Shown here: positions 47,498 through 57,226 of the stretch, in pieces
How the letters are laid out: each line of letters opens with the position of its first letter
Numbering within the stretch: the first letter of the stretch is position 1
Assembly: GCA_021904315.1 (NCBI GenBank)
Contig: CM038920.1
Location: forward strand, 11,842,001 to 11,906,000
Reading direction: 5' to 3'
DNA from: Sphagnum magellanicum
Lineage: Eukaryota; Streptophyta; Sphagnopsida; Sphagnales; Sphagnaceae
Length of the DNA stretch: 64,000 nt
The notes under the pieces: generated by a model
Database searches by the model: none
Seen by the model: the letters and a program-made list of their open reading frames with translations, nothing else
What the model was told of the DNA's origin: nothing
Made by a program: the position numbers and the translations under genes

Positions 47498-49916
47498 AAA
47501 AAAACAGAATGCTTTCTCAGATGGCAATTCTGCTTTTTTTAAAGCCTCAGTTTTCTTTGTTTCTTTCATGGAAAAACAAGAAAAAAAAATTGTCGCAGGT
47601 TGTTATGCTTGGTAAAGGCTTTACCCTACACCTTCTTGGCCTCCATGTGTAGAGGAACCTACAAAAGTAGAGTTGGCAAACCACAACACATCCCATTAAA
47701 AAAAGCTTACAAAAGTACATGAGGTAGACCCCAAAAGTCACCCAAAACTCTTTTGTTACCTTTCTAATTATCCTACTATTTCAGACTAGCAAATATTTCA
47801 GACTTACCATACCTTTATCATATTCAATTAGTATACATTTGAGGTTTACATTGTGAAGGGTATATGCCAAAACGTGCATATAGCATACCTACATTTATGT
47901 GGTTACCACGAATTTCTTTGAATTATGGTGACTAACTATTGAATATTTTCTTTTGGCATTTGGTTTATGATCATTAGACTAATTATGTTAAACAAAGTGA
48001 TTGCCATATGCTCTTGAAACTCATTTTAAAGAATTTACCAACATTTTACAATTATAAATATGCTTTAAATGTATTTTTAATGGTGTTGATTGATTTCATT
48101 TTATTTTTGTTGATTCGTCTTATAGGATATTCTAATTTCATGTGTTCATTTTTGCAATGCCAATTGCACAAGTAATCAGTTGCCAGAGTCATTTCATGCG
48201 AGAAATATGGAGACTTTCTTCAGATACACCAAATACACCGAATCTGATCTGACTTCCACATTTCATTCATCACACCTCCAACCTTATTCCTCTGGTGATT
48301 AGTTGCTTAATGTTGCTTTTCACACATTAGTTGCTCACTGTTGATTTTCACACCTTAGCCACTCAATATTAATCTTCATCTTGCCATCATTTTCCTATGG
48401 TGCATTGACACTTGATGTTAAGTCAGTGTTAAATGAAAATCTAGGTGGCATCCTAGCTGGCACCCAATGTTAATGGGCGATGGCTTAATGTTAAGTGAAT
48501 GTTAGCTTAATATAAAATATTCATGATAAATAAGTTAAGTCCTAAATAACTAGCATGGTGTTAGAGGACTCAAAACTTGAGTACCTAACACCAAATGTGA
48601 ATGCACCTCTAGCTAGCTAATTTAGCTCTCTATATGCATGGTTAATGCGATCGAGATTTCATGTTCTACCCTTTCTTATTCTAACCTACTTAATCACTTG
48701 GTTGGTGATTGGTGAAGTCAGATTATCTCACACACAAAAAGAATGATAGTAAGCTTTTTTTCTTGAAATATTATCTCATCTTCATATATAAATCTTCCTA
48801 AGCTTATTATGCCTATGCCTATGATTATCTCTTTCAATAATGTCTAATAATGCTTAAAACCATTATTCTTGTTTATCCCTGTGAAATAATGCATTAATTT
48901 GTTAATCTTGTATACCCCTCAGAAATAATGCCTTTCAGATGTTTTGCGAGCCCAGATAGTTTTCCTCAGCTGTCAGAAGGCTCTGAATGCAAAAGCACGA
49001 GGCAGTTGGAGTGAGAGGCACCTAGTTCCTGCAAGAGGCCTCTTGTAAGCCACTTGTAATGACGAGGTGCCTCCTAAGTTTAAGAAGCTTTACATACAAT
49101 GTAATCATTCAGAGAATGGAAGAAATCTGTAGAATACATCACAACAAGAAATACGTACAGGCATCTAATTCATCACACTTTGAAGCTCATCTGGTGATAA
49201 ATTATGTTACTTCTTTAGGTTCTAGACTTTAAGTACACTATCTGATAGTAGGGAATGGAATAAGTCTGTAGAATACAGGGCAAGAGAAAGAAATACACTT
49301 AGCAGTGTAGAAGTACACAGAATGACAGCTCAGGGTCTACTGAGTAAGTCTGTACAGAGTTCAATAATGAGCCCAGTTTTGACAATTACGGTATTGTGAC
49401 TGTGCGTACAAGTTGCCAAGAATCTTAATCCTCTCCCAGTGCACCTAGTTCACCATGACTAGAGTGAATACCCAATATTCATGCTCTGCAAACCATTGTG
49501 ACATATGGGCGAAGGAACCTACTGTTTGTGATCAATCAGTCCTGAAACTTCTCAGCCAGACTTCTATATGCACACTGAATTCATCATTCCAAAAGCAAGG
49601 GCATCCAAAAACACCAAAATCTAATCAAAAACTGCATTCCAGGCTGATGAAATTAACATGTTTTGTTCCACCCACAACTTGGATAACTCAGTAGTTGAGA
49701 GACAAATTGTTTTGAGTTACCCAATATGATGTTGAAGAAGTGACAGTGAGAAAAACAGCTAGATTTAGGAGACAAATATCTAACAACAAAAGGAAACTGA
49801 ACCCTTCTTTGATGGCCATTTTCTAACCTGCTATCCAAACTTAGACCCATTTACAGGCATAGGATGAAAAGTGAAGACATCAGTATGGAGTACTGGGAGA
49901 AGCAGAGACGGCTCAT
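47498..49916. other. Intergenic sequence and 3' flank of CDPK gene 2
   Basis: AT-rich from 47.7 to 48.9 kb without a recognised gene. From 48.95 kb the sequence is less AT-rich and contains two similar phrases, GAATGGAAGAAATCTGTAGA (about 49115) and GAATGGAATAAGTCTGTAGA (about 49253). The last few hundred bases probably include the 3' UTR of the minus-strand CDPK gene. Confidence 0.4.
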
Positions 49917-51647
49917 CTAGGCACCCATCAAGGCATCTGAGAGACCCCAGCTCAAGTTGTTGCGGAGGCTGCTGCGACCCACACCTCCATTGCCCTTGCG
50001 CATCATGGTCACAAACTCATTGTAATCGATGCGCCCATCATTATCTTGGTCAACTTCACGAATCAGATCCTCAACACACATATCCCCCATGTGGAAATCA
50101 TTGCATGCTTGTTGTAGCTCATCTGTTGTAAGGTACCCACTCTTATCCTTGTCCAGGTATGAAAATGCTGCATACAGGTTTTCCTCCCGCTCAATCTTGT
50201 TTAGGTTTAGAGTCGCAGCCAAGAATTCTCCATAATCAATTGTCCCATTGTGATCCACATCTGCAGCATCCATCAACTGACGAATATCTGCCTCCATGAG
50301 ATTTGAACCAACTTTCTTCAGACCCTCTTTCAGCTCCTCAAAGCTAATGGCACCAGAACCATCAGAATCCATCATCAAGAACATCTCCTTCAATCCGGCA
50401 ATTTCTTCCTCGGACAGAGATTCTGCAATCACACGAATCGCAATTTTCTTCAATTTGTTCATAGCCGAGAACTGCTTGAGCCTGGTCTGCACAGCAGGAT
50501 CAATGGGCCTGTCTGGTGCCACTCCATCCTCGCGAATCCAAGGATGGCATAACACTTGATGAGATTTCAATCTCTTTGCCACATTTGGGTTGAGCATTTT
50601 CCGAAGCAAGTCTTTTGCACTTTCTGAGATTTTTGGCCATGGGTCTGATACAAAGTCAAGTTCACTTTTCAGAACCTGCTCAAAAATCCCTTGCTCAGTT
50701 TCAGCCCAAAATGGTGGAACTCCACTGAGTAGAATGTAGAGGATGACTCCTGCACTCCACACATCTGCTTCTGGGCCATAGTGTTTCCGCAAAACCTCTG
50801 GTGCAACATAGTATGGGCTCCCCACCACATCAGTGAAGATTTCACCAGGCTTGAAAAACACAGATAGCCCAAAATCGGTTGTCTTCAGAGCAGCATCTTC
50901 GCTGTGATCTGAGAACAGAAAGTTCTCGGGTTTCAAATCCCTGTGCATAACACCAAGAGAGTGACAAGCTTCAACAACTCCAACAATAGTCCGTGTGAGC
51001 TCCGCAGCTTTGGCTTCAGAGTAGTGACCTCTTTGGATGATCCGGTCAAAAAGCTCTCCTCCCGCACAAAGCTCCATTACCAGATGCACCGAAGTCACGT
51101 CCTCATATGCTCCCTTGATGTTCACAATGTTCGGATGGCCTGAAAGATGGTGCATGATGTGAAGTTCGCGCCGCACATCGTCCACATCTTCCATAGTGAT
51201 GAGCTTCCTTTTTGCAATTGACTTGCAAGCAAACTCTTTGCCAGTGGATTTCTCGACACACAAGTAAGTCACACCAAATTGACCTTGACCAAGTTTTCTT
51301 CCCAAAGTGTACAAGTCTCTGAGGTTTTCAGTCTGCCGCTGTAGTACAGAGGCTGTGAAGCTCTGGCCTGGCACAATTTTCACCTCTGCCTTCTTCACCA
51401 TTGCGTTGATCACCTCTGTGACTTGCTGAGGGTTATGATTCGCATCCACTGAAGGGATGTAATTGGCAAGAGGAGGACTGTGTTGCGTGATCTTGTCAAG
51501 CTCCGCTTCCAATTTCTGATTGTTGTTGGTGTTGTTGTTGTCTGTTGTCTGAGAAGTAGATGCAGGAGATGGTGTGCTTATAAAAGCACTAGGGATCATC
51601 TGAATGTACCAACTCTTGCTCACTGAGCCCATGCAAACGTTGCCCAT
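49917..51647 (-). CDS. Calcium-dependent protein kinase (CDPK/CPK), gene 2
   Basis: A 576-residue calcium-activated Ser/Thr kinase in one uninterrupted frame from ATG at 51647. The N terminus MGNVCMGS fits myristoylation at Gly2 and palmitoylation at Cys5, so membrane attachment is expected. It is followed by a variable Ser/Thr/Asn-rich region to about residue 90. Kinase domain, about 114-371: GQGQFG 120-125, Lys142, HRDLKPEN 235-242, DFG 258-260, APE 282-284. The autoinhibitory junction is about 377-411. EF-hands start at 427 ([12 protein letters not shown]), 463, 499 and 533, all with complete calcium ligands. From residue 91 on it is closely similar to gene 1, which lies 30 kb away in opposite orientation. 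Like gene 1 it has no intron in the CDS. A donor-like CTG|GTGAGTAG on the minus strand at 51769 could start a leader intron, but the acceptor is weak. Resemblance is to the CPK1/CPK2/CPK20-type subgroup by N terminus and kinase. Confidence 0.95.
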   Translation of the reverse strand: MGNVCMGSVSKSWYIQMIPSAFISTPSPASTSQTTDNNNTNNNQKLEAELDKITQHSPPLANYIPSVDANHNPQQVTEVINAMVKKAEVKIVPGQSFTASVLQRQTENLRDLYTLGRKLGQGQFGVTYLCVEKSTGKEFACKSIAKRKLITMEDVDDVRRELHIMHHLSGHPNIVNIKGAYEDVTSVHLVMELCAGGELFDRIIQRGHYSEAKAAELTRTIVGVVEACHSLGVMHRDLKPENFLFSDHSEDAALKTTDFGLSVFFKPGEIFTDVVGSPYYVAPEVLRKHYGPEADVWSAGVILYILLSGVPPFWAETEQGIFEQVLKSELDFVSDPWPKISESAKDLLRKMLNPNVAKRLKSHQVLCHPWIREDGVAPDRPIDPAVQTRLKQFSAMNKLKKIAIRVIAESLSEEEIAGLKEMFLMMDSDGSGAISFEELKEGLKKVGSNLMEADIRQLMDAADVDHNGTIDYGEFLAATLNLNKIEREENLYAAFSYLDKDKSGYLTTDELQQACNDFHMGDMCVEDLIREVDQDNDGRIDYNEFVTMMRKGNGGVGRSSLRNNLSWGLSDALMGA

Positions 51648-51997
51648 CTAGAACCCTGTTCTTCTCATCTCAGTCAGGCTTCAAAATGGCCCACTCCCCC
51701 CTCCACCAAACCCCAAAATCCCCTACCGTCTCCCCCAAATCTTCGATTTCAAGAGTTAAAACTACTCACCAGAGAGAAGCTTAAAAGCAGCAGCGCTGAA
51801 TCTCATCAAGCCATCAGCGGTTTGAGCTTCAAAAGAAAGCCACTCCAGAGAAACGCCCCAAATGATGATCTTCCTCCAGCCTTGCAAGTCCAAAAAAAAA
51901 AAAAAAAAACTCCCGCCAATCGCTTCTTCTTCCTTCCGCTCTCGGCCAGTTTTTCGAGAAGCTAGTACATGACCTACTACTGCTGCTCCAGAAAAAT

Positions 51998-52233
51998 GTC
52001 ACAACAAAATCCTCAATCCACTTCCAAAAATGTCTTGCAATAATGCTTCTTCTTCTCTGAAAACGAAACCCCAAGGCAAAAAGAATAATAATAATAATAA
52101 TAAAATCCAAAAGCAAAAACAGAGAAGTAGCTACCAAATCGATTTTGACACTTTCTACAAGGACTCCGCAGACCAAAAAATCACAACAAAATTCTCACTC
52201 CGTTTCCAAATGTCTCACTACTGAGAATGCTTC
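51998..52233. repeat. Duplication in the upstream region of CDPK gene 2
   Basis: TCACAACAAAATCCTCAATC near 51999 and TCACAACAAAATTCTCACTC near 52181 begin two similar segments that continue through TTCCAAA(AA)TGTCT and AATGCTTC. The offset is about 183 bp. Confidence 0.65.
52084..52104. repeat. (AAT)n microsatellite
   Basis: Seven consecutive AAT/ATA triplets upstream of CDPK gene 2. Confidence 0.85.
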
Positions 52234-52977
52234 CTCCGTAAACAACTTAAAATGCTTTGAGAAAACCCCAAGTTCCACAACAACCTCATCTTCTTCTTCT
52301 ACTTCTCCTCTTCCTCCTCCTCCTCCTTCTTCGTCCACGGCCTTCAGAGGAACACTACTTACAAACCGTGTGCAAAGTCAATCAAACAGTGCAACGCGAG
52401 ATGAAAAGGAAAAAAGCAAATCTCATCATTGTTGCGAAAAAAGAAAAATAATCAAAATCAAATGGAAACTTGGTAATAAGACTCTTTTGACTATGTTGTT
52501 GTTTGACTCCCTTGTGTTGCTGCTAGCTAGCTAACTAGGCAACACATTACCGATGATACCGCGCGCCTACCTCGATGACACCGGCTCTGATTCTCTAGAG
52601 GTCTCAATGGCAACAAACAACAAACAACAAAATACTTTCTTTTTCTACTCTCTCTTGAAACCCTGAAACAAAAGCAAACTTAAAAAGTTAGTGTGTTTTT
52701 TTAAATTAAAAGCTTTTTCTCCACAACTTTCCTTTCGCAAATCTTCTTCCAAAACCTCCAAACGCGACATAAAATCATGAATTAAGTTCTTAACATAACC
52801 TACGAACGCGTGAACGGGTGGTGAGATCTTCGCGGGTCGTGTGCGACTGGAGGGAGGGGAGAGCCGACGCGATCTTGTGATGACGTAGACGAATATCTAG
52901 GCCGTCGATAGTGAGACCGACTTTTATGGGACTTAATCCTAACCGTCAAAGTATCCACATAGAGACCGGGATATTAG
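52234..52977. promoter_or_regulatory. Upstream region of CDPK gene 2 (leader/promoter, no elements proven)
   Basis: Contains a CTT/CCT-rich tract (about 52285-52340), read as purine-rich on the transcribed minus strand, which is common in plant leaders. From about 52780 to 52960 the sequence is CpG-rich (ACGCGTGAACGGGTGGTGAG), suggesting a promoter-type island. No transcription start or TATA box can be fixed. Plus-strand open frames here are simple-sequence artefacts. Confidence 0.35.
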
Positions 52978-53075
52978 TATGGGAAGGGAAGGGAGGGGAG
53001 GACCGTGTTGGGGGGGAGGGGGTGGGGAAGGGACTTATCTTTTGATGGAATTTTAATTTTTGGGGAGGGGAGGGG
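52978..53075 (+). other. G-run cluster, potential G-quadruplex
   Basis: On the plus strand there are repeated runs of three or more G with short spacers: GGGAAGGGAAGGGAGGGGAG, then GGGGGGGAGGGGGTGGGG, then GGGGAGGGGAGGGGG near 53058. This fits G-quadruplex rules. It lies about 1.3 kb upstream of the CDPK gene 2 start. Confidence 0.6.
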
Positions 53076-54169
53076 GACTTTTCTTTTGATGGGATTTTAA
53101 TTTTTTTGTTTTGGTATGGTTTTTTTTTTAAATAATTTTTTTAATTAGGTAGAGACTAGTTGAAGTTCGTAGATAGATAACGCGTTTGAGTTATAATTAG
53201 GGGGAACGTCGTGTGCGATTTATTTCCGAACTTTTAATGGAAACTTGGAACTTTACTCGAAACTTCCGCCACCAAAATCGCTAGGTGCAACTAACCACAA
53301 ACCCCCCCTACTGGTTGTTACCTTAGTCAGTTGTTGCCTGGTTAGTTGGTACCTAGGTAAGGCTAGTCCGTTGAGGCAGGCTAATACGAGAGCCTCGTGA
53401 GAGAATATAATAGGGAAAGACGGTAAAATGAGTGAGAGAAAAAGGGCAGTTTCTGATCACGTTCCGGGAAAAGAGAAACACATGAGCAATGTGGATAGAC
53501 CGGCGTTGTGTGGGTATTAGTATCGGGCCACAGGTACCCTCCGGTCATCATCCCCCACGGCATATACTCACTTGGTACCCGGTGACCGGGGTGAAATTTT
53601 TTTCAGAGCACTGAGGCTTTTTGGGCATCACTCAAACCAGTGAAGCTACCAACATGGGTCCTGGTTCACCCTGGCAGCTTCAACACCCCCCCACCCAAAA
53701 AAATTCCCATTTTTTCCTGGGTATCAGACCGACCAGGTCTTTAGTATTTACACTTGCTAAAGGCCTTGTCCACGGATATTATTGGAAATGGGCCCACACT
53801 CCAGCTTCACAGTGGATGATGGGCCCCTTGTTTCAATAAAAGCCTGCGTGTGGCCTCTCCGGCTCTACCCTAAACTTAAAACACACAGTACCGTGTTTCT
53901 AAAACAGTCTCCCATTTTGTGTGCCAAGGGTTGAGTAAGTGGAACATGGCGGGATTAGGAACCTTCTTCACACTCTGCTACTTCTCCTTCTTTTTAGTAT
54001 TCTTTTCCGTGTTTTTCTATCATCAGGTCTCAATTGCACTAGTTTCGTAAGTCATGTCACCATCTGAAATGCCAAGGTAGTTTTCAACTCTCGTGACTCT
54101 TTGTTTTGTCCTTCTCCTCATCTTTCCTCCTTTCTTCTTTTGCATAATAGAGTTATCCAGAAAGTCAAC
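53076..54169. other. Intergenic sequence
   Basis: No gene recognised. Less AT-rich between 53.3 and 53.9 kb, with short direct words and a CCCCCCCACCC run. Probably transposon-derived, but no ends were found. Confidence 0.4.
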
Positions 54170-54640
54170 CTCTGTTTCACCCCCTATCTCCTCTGCTTTA
54201 GCCCCCTATCCCCTTTTTCAGTGGTATCCGCAAAGTAATTTTTATTAAATCTGGGCATGAAATGATCAAACTCAACATTTAATGCACAAGGTTCGAGAAT
54301 AATTATAATAATTGCACAGGTAGGGTCAGTGAAAATATATGTAGCAATAGTTGAGGCGCTCATGATGAAACTCAGTTTACCACCAAAATTGGAGGTTAGA
54401 AAGTAATTATAGTAGTTGTACAGGTAGGAACAGTGAAAATATATGTAACAACAGTGGAGGTGCTCAGGAAAAAGGAAGACAGGATGAAACTCAGTTTACC
54501 ACCAAAATTGGTGGGAACACTAGTTTGGGTCCCGGTTATTTCCTTTTGTAAACTTTTCATTCCCAGTTATGGGTTTGATGCCCTATTATGCCAAAAGAGG
54601 CCATTCTCACCCCCTAATCGCCTGACTTTACGGATAACTC
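54170..54640 (+). repeat. Dispersed repeat shared with UPF0496 intron 2
   Basis: Matches 33340-33720 in order (CCCCCTATC, GTGGTATCCGCAAAGTA, CATTTAATGCACAAGGTT, CAGTGAAAATATATGTAGCA, GATGAAACTCAGTTTACCAC, CTTTACGGATAACTCTAA). Here the central portion is present twice in tandem (about 54292-54400 and 54403-54510), each with AATTATA(A/G)TA, CACAGG or TACAGG, and CTCAGTTTACCACCAAAATT. Confidence 0.8.
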
Positions 54641-57226
54641 TAATTGTAATCCAATCTTGTTAGAACAGTCTATGCTCTTTGAGTCCTTGCAAAGGTCTCC
54701 ACTGCCTTGCAATTTCTCACTGTAGATTGTGTTGAGATTGTGTTATCAACATATTACATTGTCGTTGTTGCAATTCGCTAATACATCATGTGCTAGTGGA
54801 TCAGGAGCTTTCTTAGAGGTTGTTGATTGTGAAAAAAACTTGGGCAATTTTTTGTTTTTAGTGTGGTTGTATGTAGCCTTCATAGTGTACTTTACCTAAG
54901 ACTGATGTTCGACACATAAAATAATTTGCAAAAAAGTTAAGTTGAAAAAACAGGGAAATTTTTATTGATATTTGCTGAAATTGTTGAAAATCAAACTCTC
55001 AATTTTTGAAAAATTAGTTATTGTCTCAAGCATTGGGTTATTATTACAAATACACAAAAAAATACACTTTGCATAGTTGTTCCTCATATGTTGAAATTCT
55101 GAAAAAATAAATTTGAAATTGCTTAACCCCATTTTTTCAATAAATAAATATTTGTCAAAGAGGTGCCAAACATCAATCATAGGTACAATAATTGGCCAGT
55201 GGGCTTTTTGAAAAAAGAAAAAACACTTGCCTGAAAAACATAATGCCCACATACCCATGCATTACATTTTTCAAAATGCTACAAGTGTTTTTTATTTTTT
55301 TTCTCATTATATTCGACAAGTACTTGCCAAGTTTCCTGGGAATTGTTTTTGAAAAAACCACAACAAGGAGGCACCTTATGCCTACAAGAGGCCTATATGT
55401 ACTAAGTATGTGGAAGAGGCTTCTTGTAAAGATAACATGATTCTTTTTTTTTATTTAAAAAACATTATTTTAAAATATTTAGTGCCCTTTGAATGCACTA
55501 GGAAATTTCTCCAAATGCTTTGCATATAAAAAAATATTGGTTAGAACTTTTCTAGCATATTTGGAAAGTACATTACAAATCTTCTTTTTTTCACTTGCAA
55601 CAAAGGTTTTTTGTTTTCTCTTCTTTTAAAATAAAAAAATCTACATCTACATTACAAGGAAGCTTTCAAAATGAATTATCATAGCCTTTCCCTTTGAACA
55701 AACCCACATAAGATGATTGTGATAGAACCACAACCAAAGGATTGTCCCCAAACATTTGTGATGACTATCGATGAAATTTTCATTTCTTATTTAAACATAC
55801 CAACTTTACAAGTTATTATCCATAGTATAATGAACAAGCTAAATCCACCAACAAAGTGATTAGTCATCAAACACATTTACAAAAATTCCCAAATGTCTCC
55901 ATGTACTCTGATGGACCTCTTAACAACTTGAAAAACTTCATTTGATTCACCTTTAGTCATCATGGATTGATGAAGTAAAACACTATGATAATAACATGCC
56001 AACAATTTCATCTAAATGAAGTGGATTTAAAATTAATCAATGTTGGCAAATATTGAGCTCATCAATTTGCATATCCTCCATCTCTAAGCAATATCGTATG
56101 ATGTTTACATGTACTTGCATGATTTTTAGTAAAACAATCCATACATATGCAACAACAAATAATCGCCAAATGATATTGCTTACAATACAAGTTTAGGGAA
56201 CTGACAAGTTTAGTATTTATGAACAATGATAATCTTGAATATAGTTGCTTCAAAGGAAAGTTCGTGCTCTTTGTTGTTATCATACATAACATTTGAAATA
56301 AGAATATATATTCAATTTTGCTTGTAGTCACATTGTCAAAGGGTATTTGAAAACTATTAAATGAGAACCATTACAATAATTAGAAGACTAAAACAAATCT
56401 TGCATTGAAGAATGTGAAAAGAAAATTTAATCATTTAAATTCTTCACACTTTATATGTTCTTTGATGGCTAAAAGTTAAAACTAACTTGCTTGTAAGTGT
56501 CTTTTCATTGAATCACTTACATTACAATTACAATCACAATTCAACATTTTTCTCTTTCAAAAATCATTCCTAGAACAAAATTGTTGTCCCTTAAAATCTA
56601 TGTTTTGAAATGGGGATATTAAACATAACAATTACATCCTAATAACCATTATGATCATGATACATAGTTGTGTTGAATTGGTGAACATGTGCAAAAGGAT
56701 GTTGGAGGTGGATAAATCACAATGCTTCATGTGCAATGCATGAACAATGCACATTGTATAAATGAACACCCATGCCAAAGGTGCCCAATGTCGTTGATAT
56801 AACCAAAGGCTCTCTAACTCATGAGGGAATCCAACTTGCTTCTCTTGACTTTGGACCATAAATTGATCCTTTAGTAGTTGTTGAAAAAGTTTCATGTCCA
56901 TGTGTGTCATCTTTAGCAAAGAGTCTAAGTTTCAATAGTGCATGAAAGACAATGGCTTTTTGACAATATCTAAAATGGGAGTGTAAGATCTTCTAATCTT
57001 AATGATTCTAGAGCGATCAATGTTTAAATTTATGTTTTCATTGTTTTGTAATGTCATGGCGGCTTCATAGTCAACTTTGGGCTCCTTGCACACATATTGT
57101 ACATTGGACAACATGTTAGGGGACAATAAGTTTGAATCATATTGGAGGATGACAATTGGGTTAATTAAGGGGACAACAAGTTTGAATCATATTGGAGGAT
57201 GATAATCCAATTTTCAGCTTAGTGAG
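54641..57226. other. Intergenic sequence
   Basis: AT-rich with no recognised gene. Just before the retroelement, TTTGAATCATATTGGAGGAT occurs twice (about 57130 and 57180), a 50-bp tandem duplication. Minus-strand frames at 56062-57126 have no domain signature. Confidence 0.4.

Noticed and set aside
52145..52534. 129-residue plus-strand frame upstream of CDPK gene 2
   Set aside because: Ser/Thr/Pro runs come from CTT/CCT tracts and the region is more likely leader or promoter of the minus-strand gene.
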